Counted from the first letter of the stretch, positions 24,240 to 36,562 are shown. The stretch: DNA of 64,000 bases from Trichoplax sp. H2 (GCA_003344405.1 NOWV01000014.1:434001-498000); one strand, 5' to 3'. Numbers and translations are program-made. The notes: generated by a model not told the origin, from the sequence alone.

Positions 24240-24660
24240 AAATCATGATTCTATGATATAACTTACGTTATGGCTAAATAAGTAAGCATAGTGATGTTGA
24301 CTTATGCATTCCATAATAGTTTACCAGTATTAGAATAGGATATCCTATTTTTGAATCATTGCATTATTCTTGTGTTTTTGCATGATATGACAACACTCTT
24401 TACGGTTAAACAGGTAAAAATATTAGTGTTGATTTATACATTCCAGAATGCCATTAAATTATTGTCAAGATATTTTCATATTTCTTATGCACGTTGCGCT
24501 TTAGATTGTGCATGTAATGATTGTTGCTTACTCACTTTAAATCATCATATTAATCATGAATTTTTTCTACACTTTTCGAACTTATATCGAGGTTAAATAA
24601 GTAAAGAATATAGATGTTGATTTATGTGCATTTCATAATAGTTTACTATAGTACTTGGAT
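24240..24660. repeat. weak repeat with GATGTTGATTTATGCATTCCATAATAG-like core
   Basis: A core of the type GTTGATTTATGCATTCC, followed by ATAATAGTTTA, occurs near 24,294, 24,427 and 24,617, with blocks like TTTAAATCATNAT between. An 81-codon open frame inside has no recognisable feature and is not called. Confidence 0.4.
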
Positions 24661-24869
24661 AGTAAGTTATTCCTGATGATCTCTAGAATTTACATTCTGT
24701 ATCTATTTATATCTATGACGGGTGGATTATTAACATAATCTTCCACCCGTGACTTTTTATGGCTAGTATATTAAATGTACCGCAGTAAATGATATATAAC
24801 CGATGTGATTACCAAAGTTGGTCAAATTGTATATATCAACATGAAGGAAAATAAACAAATCTAGCACTT

Positions 24870-25420
24870 CAGACTAGATGTTGGAAAAGCTAATTCGCTG
24901 CATTTTTTATTCTTAATTCCATTCCACAGCTGGAGAAATATAGAAAAACTCTGGTATTACTGATTTAGCATTAAATAGATATTTGAAAAGCTAAATTTCT
25001 TTATTTCTTATCCCAAATTCCTATCCATAGCCAAAGAAAGAGTAAAGAACACTAGTACTACTGAATCAATATTTGAAAAGCTGAATTTCCGCATTTTTCA
25101 TTCTGAATTCTAATCCATAGCAAGAGAAAAATAAAGAACACAAGTACTACTAAATCGAAACTTGAAAAGCTCATTCTCTACATTTTGATTCCCATCAATA
25201 GCAAAGGAAAAATAAAGAACGCTAGTACTAATGAATCAATATTTGAAAAGCTAAATTTCTTCATGTTTATTCCAAGTTTCAATCTGTAGCAAGAAGAAAT
25301 AAAGGACGCTAGTACTACTGAATCGATACTTGAAAAGCTAAATTTCTTCACTTTTATTCCAAAATTTCAACCCGTAGCAAGAGGAAAATAAAGGACGCTA
25401 GCAGTACTGAATAGAATTTA
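24870..25420. repeat. tandem array, period about 87 bp
   Basis: About six units, anchor GAAAAGCTAAATTTCTTCA near 24872, 24985, 25075, 25164, 25245 and 25332, each followed by AGCAAGAGGAAAATAAAG and ACGCTAGTACTACTGAATC. It ends about 180 bp before the MORN gene. Confidence 0.75.
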
Positions 25421-25598
25421 AAATGTTCAATTCTATCCGTACTCATCCTTAATATCAGCTTCTAATAAGTTATTACCTGGTCTAGTTCTTCGATCAATAC
25501 ATTCATTGTAAAACACAACTCAAATTCAAGGAATAGATTAAACAAGATAACTCTAAGGGCATTTATTTCTTATTGGATAAACCGATTCAGTAGTCAAG

Positions 25599-26150
25599 AT
25601 GATCGATCCGTGTAACCTTCAACTAAGACGCTTGGTTTATCAAGACAATGATGGGAAAAGAAGCACTTATATCGGCCAAGTCGATATTGCAAAAGGTGAA
25701 AAAAATGGTATCGGTAAACAAGAAATGGCTAATCGTTATATTTATATTGGTCATTGGCTAAATGGTTTATTTCATGGCCATGGTAAATTATATTCTCCAG
25801 AATTAGAAATTTGTTATACTGGAGAGTTTGAACAAGGTCGAATGCACGGCTATGGCGTTTTAGTACGCTATTCTAAGCCTAATGATGCTCTACAGAAAGA
25901 GTCTAAAAGAGTTATTGACAAATTTGCTGGTAAATTTACACAGGGTAAGCCAGGTAGAACTGGTCGAAGAACTATTTATCATAGTAAATATAATATTGAA
26001 AGCCATGAAGGAACTTTTGTGAACAATCAACTTCTCTATCAGTGTAAGCCGGAACGTGTAGAATTAGCTATTGAACGAGCTGAAGAAAATCAGCGTATTG
26101 CTGAAGCCGTGCTATCGTATTACGTAAGAAATAAATTGATTTTACTCTAA
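25599..26150 (+). CDS. MORN-repeat protein, single exon, 183 aa
   Basis: The ATG at 25599 opens an uninterrupted 183-codon frame ending TAA. Three MORN-type repeats can be read: Y-I-G-Q-V-D...G-E-K-N-G-I-G-K at about 24-43, Y-I-G-H-W-L-N-G-L-F-H-G-H-G-K at about 50-64, and Y-T-G-E-F-E-Q-G-R-M-H-G-Y-G at about 72-85. The last two have the classic Y-x-G-x-[WF]-x-x-G-x-x-H-G-x-G pattern. A basic middle part and an amphipathic, probably helical tail (about 150-175, rich in Glu and Ala) follow. MORN repeats bind phospholipid membranes or protein partners in ciliary and junctional proteins. The exact family member is not recognised. No signal peptide or membrane segment. The neighbours give no functional hint. 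Confidence 0.8.
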   Translation: MIDPCNLQLRRLVYQDNDGKRSTYIGQVDIAKGEKNGIGKQEMANRYIYIGHWLNGLFHGHGKLYSPELEICYTGEFEQGRMHGYGVLVRYSKPNDALQKESKRVIDKFAGKFTQGKPGRTGRRTIYHSKYNIESHEGTFVNNQLLYQCKPERVELAIERAEENQRIAEAVLSYYVRNKLILL

Positions 26151-28458
26151 TTCATGTGTCAATGAGGCATGCATGTTACTGAGTTAATCATTGCCCTGAA
26201 TAATGCTATCTAATATAATTCTGCTTATGTAGGCATCCTTAGATCTCGGAAGGTTACCAACAACCTACAAGCGTTGTGAATAATGGCTTATTTGTACTCT
26301 TGGTCTTTTAACTCGTTATTGTTGCTAGAAAAATATTCATTTAGGTCAGCGATAATTACCGTAATTAGTTAAATATTATAGGAAACTAAAGAGTTATTCT
26401 CTAGATTTAGCGTTTATAAAATGCAGGTAAAAAAATGTAACTCTAATAGCCATTTAACAGGATACTATCAATATTTTTTCTCATTAATGGGAATTTGTAC
26501 CTGAGATCAGGTAGGAATAGAAGCGATAAAGTGTAAGGTTGAAACGATTCATTTTATGAATAGAATTGTGGGAAATTGTGGACATTTTCTGTCGTTTACT
26601 TTGACTTCCGATACATTGATAAAGCATTACAAAATGATGAATAAACTCTTTACATAATATCTTTTGGATATTTAAACTATTGGATTTTACGATAAAAAAT
26701 TTGTTAATTAACTCATACCATCGTTATACGTAACATTAGCGATTTATTTAGAACATTTCTATCGATCTGTCTTATCTATGTATATTTTAGCTATAAATCA
26801 TGAGTGCATCCCTTTCGAAATAAATTACAATTACCCGGATTTGTAGTACTATGAAATAATACTAAAATGCTAGTAGGGGAAGGGGAATATTTCTTGTCTA
26901 CTAGTTCATTCTAGTTGATTTAAATGCTTAATCCTGTTATTGAATAGATTTATCCATTTAATACGGTAAAATAGCACTACTGGAAATCTGATCTATTGCT
27001 CTAGTTTGATTTTAGATACATTAATAAAAGTATTAAAAAATGATGGATATACTCAGGGATTAATATTATTTGGATAATTGAACTGTCGGGTTTGATACTA
27101 AAGAATGCATCCATTACCCAAAGCCATAGTTATAGCATTATAGGTAAAAGAAATTGGCCATTTGCTGAGACATTACGGTAGTGATTGATTTATGATGCTA
27201 TCTAGTTTCGAAGTCGATGGTGAGTATTTTTATGGGAGCTCCCCCGGTCATATCACTAAATAATCATCGTATCTTGTTAAAATAAATGATAACCATACCA
27301 AAATGGAATACTGTATTATGATCCATTTTAAGTCTGTTTTCGTGATTTGTATCCATGAGCTAAATTCTAATTTATTGAAATGCTTGACGTTGTTGTTGAA
27401 TGATGATAACAGCAATACTGATTTAAAGATAAGTTAGTTTTTGTTGCTTTTCTGTGATTATGGTTGATGATCAAGAAAAAGAACAAAATTAATTGTTACA
27501 ATTGGAATGACATTCATTGAATATTAGACAGCAATTACAAGCTTATTATTGTTGGGATAGTTGATAAACTTAACAAGGCTGTCGTATTAACAGTGACAAC
27601 CATAATACCCGTTTAAGATTGGGTTTTGGCATGTCCATATAATTAGCACGATACTAGAAATAGAAGATATTGGAATAGAGACATAATGGAAAAATTAATA
27701 TGTCAGTTATGGACTACTTCGGTAGAGCTTACAATTAAATGTTATGGCATAAATTTCCTAATAAGCGTTGACTAATCGAAATTGAAACTTACAGACAGAT
27801 TGGTTCACAAACCGTTGCGGCGGAAAAGAGTAAATAGTGAATGATTTAGAAATATTTTAATAGAATCACTACCCGATATTCAAGAATTACAATCTGTCAA
27901 TGAGAGTATTTTCTTTTAATCTATTGCTACACGCTATTCAATAATAGATTAGATTAGAATGAGCTAGACATGAAACAAACCGCTTAAAATAAATATTTTA
28001 TCTAGAATACGATGGTAGTTATTATAACTTTTTCCATAAAATAAGATTAGAGAAGGCATTGTTATGAATCCACTATCGTAACCATTATAGCTTAGAATTG
28101 TAGATTTGAAATGGTGTTTATAGAGTTGATACATTATAGTCTATTGTCGATGTGAATGATTTTCATGATCAAGTTATGAAGTGGTATAAAATTGTCTTAC
28201 CTTGTTCTCCAGCATTCTAGATTACTGTATGATAGACGAGTTTACAATTGCTGACATCAACTGGTAAGAATAGAGTAATACCATCAGTCATTCTAATTTA
28301 ATACTGTATAACATGCTCTAAATTATGCATCTGGTTGGTTGTAGAAATGATACTGACACCAAGTTTGAAAGCTAGCCTTAATAAACATATGAGAGATGGT
28401 ATTTTTCAATTAGGATCCATTGAACTACAGCCACCATCTCAATCGGTAACATTTACTT
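26151..28458. other. intergenic, weak duplication, no gene
   Basis: No supported gene. Two related stretches about 400 bp apart (around 26,595 and 27,005) share the order GATACATT.ATAAA.G.ATTA.AAAATGATG and GGATA.TT.AA.CT..GG.TTT, an old tandem duplication. Confidence 0.5.
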
Positions 28459-29079
28459 TTAGAAAAAGTTATCGTCTATATCGGTGTTATCCTTCATATT
28501 TCGGAAACGATGAGATAAATAGACACCAATAAAGAGGGTAAAGCTAAAAGCTAAGCCAACACCACCAGCAATTTTTAATGCACGTGAAATGGAATTTTGT
28601 AAATAATAATAACAAGGTAATCGTCGAGAGCACTGTGGATGAGTTTCATAGAATACGGTTAAGTTTTGGGCATCGAAACCGCAGCAATGGAACATTTTCT
28701 CAATTTGAGATTTGGTCGTTTTACTACTTCCATCCCAACCGGTGCGCAAGATTGTCCGTTGTTGGGTATTATCTAAAGCTAAGGCAGCAATAGATGTTGA
28801 AAATTGGATCATAAACATCAAGCAAACCAGTATCATATAAAAAAAGAGGCAAACTTGATTGTGTTTAGCAGCTCCAACGAAACCCATGATGGCTAGAAGG
28901 AGTAAAATAATCCCCACGGCTGTCACTGCACCTAGTATTGGTAAACTGGTTAATTTTTGTGCAGCACCAGCAAAGATTGCAGCCCCAATCATGGTCATTG
29001 CTACCAACACGTAGATAATGTTAATTATAATTAATGAAACTTTAACAAATGTATAGCTACATTCTTGTGAATTAGCCAT
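28459..29079 (-). CDS. tetraspanin, TSPAN13/31-like, single exon, 206 aa
   Basis: The start is the ATG at 29077-29079 (M-A-N-S-Q-E-C). Four membrane segments lie at about 14-38, 44-68, 75-99 and 165-190. Between TM3 and TM4 is the large extracellular loop with C-C-G-F at about 130-133 and further cysteines (Q-C-S-R-R-L-P-C). The loop is short, as in TSPAN13/TSPAN31. Other matches to that subfamily are K-H-N-Q-V-C-L-F-F-Y-M-I before TM3, G-W-D in the loop, and G-G-V-G-L-A-F-S-F-T in TM4 followed by S-H-R-F-R-N. Tetraspanins organise membrane microdomains; this subfamily is linked to intracellular vesicles. A single exon is unusual, since vertebrate members have several. A paralogue lies 4.4 kb upstream on the same strand. 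Confidence 0.88.
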   Translation of the reverse strand: MANSQECSYTFVKVSLIIINIIYVLVAMTMIGAAIFAGAAQKLTSLPILGAVTAVGIILLLLAIMGFVGAAKHNQVCLFFYMILVCLMFMIQFSTSIAALALDNTQQRTILRTGWDGSSKTTKSQIEKMFHCCGFDAQNLTVFYETHPQCSRRLPCYYYLQNSISRALKIAGGVGLAFSFTLFIGVYLSHRFRNMKDNTDIDDNFF

Positions 29080-30169
29080 GATATGATTCAATTGATTCGG
29101 AGAATAACTCAATCAGATAGAAAAACTTGCAGAAAGGAATCAATAATCGTTACGACTATCCCCTAAATCGTCTCGAGAGCAGCGATGAAGAGAAAAAATG
29201 GATGCAAAAGATTTCTTGCCACAGTAGATTTAGCCAATTCACTTCAAACCAGAAGTAGAGATCACTATCGATGAAAGGATTAAAGTTGGTGAAGAGTAGT
29301 TGGCTTCTTGTCTATTTCAATTCAACTAGAATAGGGGAAGTAATGGTGGAAACCGAATCATTTACTGTATTCGAGTTGAATAAGAAACAGATGATCACCA
29401 CGAGGGGTATTGATGACGACAGACTTGCAACTTTGCTTAAAATCTGTGTTCGAGCCAATCGCTGCCTAAATAGAATATCAATCAAGTTAATTGGGCTACA
29501 GCTATGCGTAGTTGGCCTAACTTTGTATCAATAATGCCATACCTTGCCGCCTTCTCACTCTCTCTATTTCTCACTATATATGGGCTACCGAGGTGGTGTG
29601 TCGGTATTTCAGGAAAGAAACTATTGGTATTTAATGAGAGGAAAAAATTCAACTGGATAGCAATGATACCGTTAAAAATGAGTCCGATTCAATACAGTTC
29701 ATTACAGCTTTAAAGTAGAAAGTAGAACGGTTAAAAGTCGCCAGCTGTTGCCTAAACCATATGTTACTTTGTCAAATCTAATAAGGTATGCTAATCATGT
29801 CCGTGGCCTCAATGATGATGATGACAACGGACTGTCTAATAATAAGTTAAATATCAATCGAAACCCTCAATTTCGATTATTCACCCGTAAAATGAGAGCT
29901 CATTTTCAATATTGTATACCGCTTGTTTATCGCTTGATAACAAGTTACCACAAACGATATCGAACTAGTCGTTTCCGAATTAACTCTATTGGATTGATTG
30001 CTTGCTTGCGTCATGGATTCTATTTCAGAAGCCTCTCCTATTTATCAACTCGATAGGATAGTTGCCACGTAGCCATGACTTAATTAGTTCTATCTATTTC
30101 CTAACGGATGATGAATCATCTGTCTCTCGTGACTATTCAAAACATTTATAAATTTTTAACCAAATTTTG
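29080..30169. other. intergenic, nothing supported
   Basis: Upstream flank of the first tetraspanin. Three plus-strand open frames of 69-102 codons lie here, but most begin without ATG and none shows a domain, repeat or splice partner. Confidence 0.5.
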
Positions 30170-32110
30170 TGCGACTACTACACTTTTAGCTTTATTGCTT
30201 ATATACATCATAACAGCTTCTATTCTCGGTAAAATCTCTATTTCAATAATTTGTGAATTGTTGATACTTGTATCAAAGAAACTTTAGTAAATTAAAATTT
30301 ATAACCAAGAAGCAATGGTATGCGACCATGTTATCAAATGACGAATGATAGCGAAATTTTTACTATGGATTGCTTTATTTCTTCCAGGCTCTGTAATGTT
30401 CATTTATAGTAGGTAGCTTCAATAAATTGTATAAATATAGAACATCAAGTTCTTTTAATCAAGTATGCATGTGACTATGTTATCAAATGACGAATGGTAG
30501 CGTTAATTAGAAATTTTTATTATTGACTTTATCCTTCCTTCCAAGCTCTGTAGTGTTCATTTTGTGTTAGGAAGTTTCGATAAATTTGCTCGATGTATGC
30601 ATGCAACTATGCTATGGAAAGATGAATGGTAGCGCTTGTTAGAAATTTTTACTACTGACTCTTTCCTTTCTTCCAGGCTATGCAATTTTCATATAATAGT
30701 AAAAAATTTCGATAGATTTTATATAAATATGCATGCAACTATGCTATCAAATGATGATTAATAGCGTTCATTTAAAAATTTTACTATTGATATTTTCCTT
30801 CCTTCCAGGCTCTGTAGTTCTCATTCATACTAGGAAGCTCCGATGAGTGCTATACGTATAGGACACCAAATTCTTGCAAGCAAGCAAGAGTGCGATTATG
30901 CTATCAAATGACGAATGATGGCGTTGATTAAAATTTTGAATCGTTGACTTTTTTCTCCCTTCTAAGCTCTGTAGTGTTCATTTTATAGTAGCAAACTTCG
31001 ACATATTTCATAGATATAGAGGACATCAAATAAGCATGCATGCAACTATGCTATCAAATAACAAATGATATCATTAGTTAGAAATTCTAACTATTGACTC
31101 TTTCGTTCCTTCTACGGAGGTCTGCTCAGTAGTATTCGCTTTATAGTGGGATACTTCGATAATTAAATTTTATAAATATGCAGTAGGACATCAAATTCTT
31201 ATAAGCAAGTTTGCATATAACCATGCTATTAAGACAACTTTAATCGGAAATTGTTACTGTGGACTGCTTCCTTCCTCCCAATATGGTAGAATTCATTTAT
31301 AGTAGGAAGCTTTAATAAATTTTATAAATATAGGACGTCGTACTGTAGTGTAGTGTCCTTATAAGCAAGCTTGTATGCGACCATGCTATGATATCCTTCA
31401 TTGGAAATTTTACTGTTGACTACCGTACTTCCTTCATTTCAGGCTGTGTAGTATTTATTTATATATGATTGAAAGCTTTGATAGATACTAGTGCAAACTC
31501 CCGTCGCTTTACTGACGGTTTACGATAATGTGCTCATTTAACATAAATTACTTTCTTTCTTCTAGACTATAGAATGTTTATAATAAGAAGCCTCGACAAA
31601 TATTTTAAATAAGCCAAGGTACTCCTTCAAAATGAAAAGCAAACTTGCATGCAATTACACCATCGAATGATAGTGGATGGACGATAACATTATTTAATTG
31701 GCAATTTTCTTGCAGCTGGTTGCTTACTTTCTTCAAGGCTCTCCAGTAACCGTATAGGAAGTTTCGAGAAATATTTTACACCCGCTCAAAATAAATAGCA
31801 AACTCGCATGCAGCTATTCTATCACTTGATAGCAGGTGGATAATAACGTTACTTCGTATCAATAAAAAATTTTGAATACTAACTGCATTCTTACTTCCAT
31901 GCTCTTTGGTATATAATTAATTAGAATAAAAAGCCTCGATAAGTATGATGAATATACCTATGATATAATACTCATATAGTACTATGACATCCTTGTAAAA
32001 AGCAAGCTAACATGCGGTCATCCTATCTACTGATTGATAGTGTTAATTGGAAATTTTTAATGTAGACTACTTTTGTCTTTTCAGGCTCTTTAGTAATATA
32101 CTGGTAGTCA
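30170..32110. repeat. degenerate tandem array, period about 130-155 bp
   Basis: More than ten units with CTTCCTTCCAGGCTCTGTAG, TTCATTTATAGTAGGAAGC, ATAAATATAGGACATCAAAT and GCATGCAACTATGCTATCAA in this order. Anchors of the GCTCTGTAG type lie near 30,392, 30,546, 30,675, 30,808 and 30,963. It lies between the two tetraspanin genes. It contains the foreign 53-bp piece at 31487-31539. Noncoding. Confidence 0.75.
31487..31539 (-). repeat. 53-bp exact inverted repeat, right copy
   Basis: Exact reverse complement of 23486-23538. It sits in the middle of the 130-155-bp array, where it replaces part of a normal unit. Confidence 0.9.
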
Positions 32111-33429
32111 TTGAAAAAAATGCTTTCAATCGCTGGTTGCTATGCTACTAGGTTTACTATTGCATTGCAAAAGAAAGTCAGATCTTAACTGTCGCAATTG
32201 ATTTTAGATATAGACTTTAAAAGTTAGCGATTGGAAATAAATTGCTATCGAGATTAAGTATTCTCGGTAATATTCATGAAATTGAGATTATGGCCCAAAT
32301 AGCAAACAGTCAAAGTACCTATTTTCGTTTATTTATTTCAAGATATTTACTAAATTAAATTGATTGTTTCAAATTTATACAAGTTCATAAAACAATAAGC
32401 AACATTAATTACGCTTGTATTCTATTTTGTTACCCTCAATCGAAATACATCCACAGTTCTCTCGGAACAGTCGATAAATTCATCAAAGTCTCATCATTTA
32501 TTTTTGACTGTAGTATTTATCGAATTGAAATATCTTGTAAAAATTTTATTATGTCAATGAATTCCATCAGCTTTACTATCGCAGGAACAATTTGGACAAC
32601 TGAATTCATAGTTAGAGAGTTCTTCAATTGAATAAAACGATTCTAATTTCCGCAGTACCTGATTTTTAAAGCTAGTGACGCCTGCATATAGGCAGAAATA
32701 GATCACTTTTTACTTCTACTAGTGATGATAAACTTCATTACCTATCCAGTAGGGTTAGCCTTAATTGGAGTAGTGATAACTTACAATAGGTTTTTGGATC
32801 ATGTATTTAAATTTGTAGAATCTTTAGTAATTTACTTAGCAACTTTCATCATAACCGTAATACGAGTACATAGGTGTGCCTTGATAAACATCGATTACCT
32901 TTAAATCGTCTAAAATAAGCGCAACCAATTCGAACAAGAGCCAAAAATTGTATCATAAATTAGCTAATAATTATTATAATTGTTACGCTACTCAATGTTT
33001 AAGCATAGTTATTACTTTCGATAAAATGTAAGATCTTAATGCATTGTACACGTTAATACATCTACATGCTACAATATCCTAGCAAGATAATGAGTTTGAA
33101 TTCATATAAGCTGTTGTAATTCGCTTCTTATATTATATCTATGCAATACTTGATTTGTTTCTATTTAAAATTAATATTATGCATATTATCATATTGTTAA
33201 AAATAAAAGCTTAAGATGGCTGAATTGCCATGAATGTAGCTAAGATTATTCCTGATTCTTTATTGATCCTAAATACAGGTATTAGTAAACAAATACGGAC
33301 TATTTCGCCTTTAATTCCATAAAGAATTTAAATACTAGAGTTCACTACAGGCCTCCATAAAGTAACAATCTGTAGCACTTATGATAAATGAGAGTAAATT
33401 GTGCTATTGAGCTATCAAAACTAATAAAT
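32111..33429. other. intergenic, nothing recognised
   Basis: AT-rich. A 60-codon frame at 32722-32904 is hydrophobic but has no partner or family resemblance. Confidence 0.5.
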
Positions 33430-34107
33430 TTAGTAAAGATGATTAGTTGGAACATGAATAGGATCTTGTAAACGGCGCAATCGATGGGCAAAGAAAATAC
33501 CAAGGAAATCGAAAAAACTAAAAAATAAACCTACTCCACCACCACCTTTTAACGCTGCAGTAATAATATCTTTCATAATTGGATAACAATATGAACATGA
33601 TTGCTTTATTCTATAGCATTTCAACACATGACAGCTTGGAGTTGATGCACTAGCATTTCCAGTGGATGAATCAAAGCCACAACAATCAAATCGTTCTTGG
33701 ATGCCATGCCGAGTTGTCCATGGCAGTTTATCCCATGCTTTAGACATAACCAGATGTTCTTGCTGTCGGTTAATGGATAAAGCAGCAATAGAAACAGCGA
33801 ACTGCATCGTGAAAACCCCAACCATAATCAAGGTATAAAACAATAAACCAATGCTACTATGACATATCGCCACTGCGGCACCAAAAATGGAGACTAAAAT
33901 AAGGAAAATACCAATAGTGATGATTGCACCGACAACGGGTAAACTTGTCACTACTTTGGTTATGCTAGCACCAGCTGCCGTGGAGATTAGAATAATACCA
34001 ATTATTAAATAGCAAGCATTCAAGGCAATTAGCGTTCTACGGCAGCAATAAAAATTGCAGTTCGCTTGACTTTGCTCTAAATGTTGTAGGGCTGACTTGT
34101 AGGCCAT
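33430..34107 (-). CDS. tetraspanin, TSPAN13/31-like, single exon, 225 aa
   Basis: I chose the ATG at 34105-34107 (M-A-Y-K-S-A) because it has a strong context and the upstream frame has only a TTG. A Cys/Arg-rich cytosolic start (C-N-F-Y-C-C-R-R, likely palmitoylated) leads into TM1 at about 27-50. TM2 is at about 58-82, TM3 at about 90-114 and TM4 near 185-210. The large loop has C-C-G-F at about 146 and four more cysteines, among them S-C-S-Y-C-Y-P-I-M, matching the six-cysteine pattern of TSPAN13. TM4 contains G-G-V-G-L-F-F-S-F and ends H-R-L-R-R-L-Q-D-P. Compared with the paralogue at 28459-29079 it has two more loop cysteines and a longer N-terminus. Likely an integral protein of the plasma membrane or vesicles; no partner can be inferred. 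Confidence 0.88.
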   Translation of the reverse strand: MAYKSALQHLEQSQANCNFYCCRRTLIALNACYLIIGIILISTAAGASITKVVTSLPVVGAIITIGIFLILVSIFGAAVAICHSSIGLLFYTLIMVGVFTMQFAVSIAALSINRQQEHLVMSKAWDKLPWTTRHGIQERFDCCGFDSSTGNASASTPSCHVLKCYRIKQSCSYCYPIMKDIITAALKGGGGVGLFFSFFDFLGIFFAHRLRRLQDPIHVPTNHLY

Positions 34108-35209
34108 TTTTTTCTTTCTTGAGGAAATTGTTGGTAGGTTCTTGAATATCAAACTTTTGTAAGGATTAAGGCACAATATTAGGCTCTTATTGACAATTAC
34201 TGTATGTTGTATTTCTGACGAGCGCGATTTTTCTTCCTTTAATGTCGAGGCTTACTCTAGCGTGAGTAAAGTCGTGTAGAGCTCTTGATAGAAATGGTTG
34301 TCGGCCTAGTATATTATTAATAAATGAATCGCATAAGATTGGTATTTATTCCAGTGGTTAGAACTCAGAGTTTTTACTTGCTGTAGGTCGCAATAAGAAT
34401 AAAAGTGTACCGGCAATTCGTTATCGCTGCTAGCTTTGTAGAGAAAGCATTCATCTAATATTCAATTCTAGGTTATTTTAGCAGTGCAAAACATCGATGA
34501 TAGTCGCTTCGAGGTATCTACACTACTGCTATTCCTCCATGGTAGCGTGAACAAGTTGAAATTACTTGAAGAATGTATTAGAGTATAGTACTTAACAGGA
34601 GCAGTAGATGAAGATAGTCTGTCTATGTCAATCTAGGCTTACTAGTAGTAGCATATATTCTCCTAAAATTCGCATATGTAAACATATGGAAGCGTTATGA
34701 ATTAACTCGAGTTGATATTGTCAGTGTAACTTAGTATAAACTAATTTTATCAACCAGTTGCAACATCGACAGATTTTTGTTTCATACGAACTCCATATGG
34801 CTATTGTATATGGTATAGGAAACATCAGTTGCTTTCAATGAATTCCGGATTTTATGGAAGAAAGCATTTATTAATTACTCAAGACGGATATTACTTATTT
34901 ACGAGTTTTAATAGAAATTCTATCAGTTCTTTTTTCACATTCAATGCGTTTCTGTCAAATATGTAGACGTATAGAAGTTATTTTAAAAAATTTCAAATCA
35001 TTTAGTGTTAGACTGGAACTCGTTTGTTGTATTCTTCAAGCATGGTTGATAATATATTTGGCAAGGACTAATAGCATTAGTGGCACTTTGATGTGTCATG
35101 CTTAAAAGAATGTGCGATGTTAACAGTCGTTTAAAATTGTAGCAATACGTTAGATTTGGTCATACAAGTAATTCCAATCGAGTATATTCAGAGCTGTTTG
35201 TGATACTAA
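34108..35209. other. intergenic, nothing recognised
   Basis: Upstream flank of the second tetraspanin, AT-rich, without supported coding sequence. Confidence 0.5.
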
Positions 35210-36460
35210 CCTATTCTATGAAGCTATTTAGAATTAACCGTTTATTTTTACGAGTTTATTCTAAGCTACTTACAGAATTTGAAATCGACTACGACATACT
35301 GTAGCAATAGTATTGATCGTTTTACATGTCCTGAACTTACAGTATACTCGTAAATATGTGTCGATTCTTGGCTAGTTATGTAATTAATCTTGCGTGAAAG
35401 CATAATAAGAAATCGCTGAGTACGTGTAAATTCTCAGACTAGTTAGTTACGGTAGTGAATCTTGCATGGGGATAATAAGAAATCGCTAACTAGCCGCAAC
35501 ATCTTTTATAACTAAATCTTATAATTATTTGTTGAAATTTAAGTCTACTACCGCATGCTGTTGTAATAACATGGGTCGTTTTACGTCTCCTGTACTTGCT
35601 ATAATCGTACGCGTCCAATTCTCGTTTAATTATGCAGTTAATCTTACATAGAGGATTAACAAGATTCCGCTGACTAGGCACAACATTTTCTACAGTACAA
35701 GTGAATCCTATTATCATTTATTGAAATCAAAATCTACTACCACAAGCTGTGGCAAGAATACTGTATTGGCTGTTGTAATAAAAATGTCTCACAATAACTG
35801 TCTTAGTCAATAGTATTTTCTAAAAGGCTTTTATTACAAAGTTTTAGGAATAGTAGAACAATAATTGATTACTGCAAGAATCTAGTCCAAAATCTAAAGT
35901 ATTCCAAGCTCAAGGCGAAGTGAAGTCTCTTCTCTCTTGTGAGGTCATCTCTACAGGTCTTAAATGCATTTCGCTAAATCCATTTATGACAACTTGATTA
36001 ATCTGCAATCAGACATGAGCCATCAAACAAAATACTTTTTCTCAAATAGAACATCATTATCTTCTACAATCTAAATCATTCTACTTAAGATATCACTACT
36101 CTTTTATTAATGTCCAGCACCTTTCGGTGTTGGGCATCTTCACAATTACAGTGTTTCTAGTCATATAAATCTTGTACCATAATTAGTCAACTGGCTAATA
36201 TTAGCCATCAACGATTTCCCTTTCTAATATGGTAGTTATCAATCATCTAATATTAGCTGCATGATAATATCTTTTCTTAGTAACCTAACGATATCAAACA
36301 TAGCTATCCTTATAATCAAATATGGGGTGCATCACTACAGTCGTTTTACACGTATTAAATTTGGTGTAAATTCTCAACTGGTTATGCAGTTAATCGTCAT
36401 AAAGGGGTAGTAAAAAATTGCTGACTAGGCGCAACATCTATTATAACTAATCCTATTAGA
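35210..36460. repeat. degenerate dispersed/tandem repeat
   Basis: The piece GCTGACTAGGCGCAACATC, with TTATAACTAA after it and TTATGCAGTTAATCTT before it, occurs in variants near 35,480, 35,665 and 36,415. A related ATAATAAGAAATCGCT occurs at about 35,405 and 35,472. The period is irregular (roughly 65-190 bp). Confidence 0.5.
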
Positions 36461-36462
36461 CT

Positions 36463-36562
36463 GGTATACGTACTACTGGGGATTACGTAAGAAAAAAATA
36501 CCTCAGAAGAAAGTTTACCTTCCAAGGCGTTCCTTCTTGAGTAATCCCCGACTACCGTAGTA
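36463..36562. other. 100-nt inverted repeat able to form a long hairpin
   Basis: The left arm (36467-36493, with GGGGATTAC and AAGAA) and the right arm (36534-36562, with TTCTTGAGTAATCCCC) are near-perfect reverse complements around a loop of about 45 nt. The outer bases TACTACTG and CTACCGTAGTA extend the stem with mismatches. It could be a small inverted-repeat element or a hairpin RNA; no coding potential. Confidence 0.55.

Noticed and set aside
24351-24596. 81-codon plus-strand frame
   Set aside because: Lies across a degenerate repeat; no conserved residues or domain.
29271-30056. Three overlapping plus-strand frames of 69-102 codons upstream of the first tetraspanin
   Set aside because: Mostly non-ATG starts, no shared splice phases, no recognisable family.
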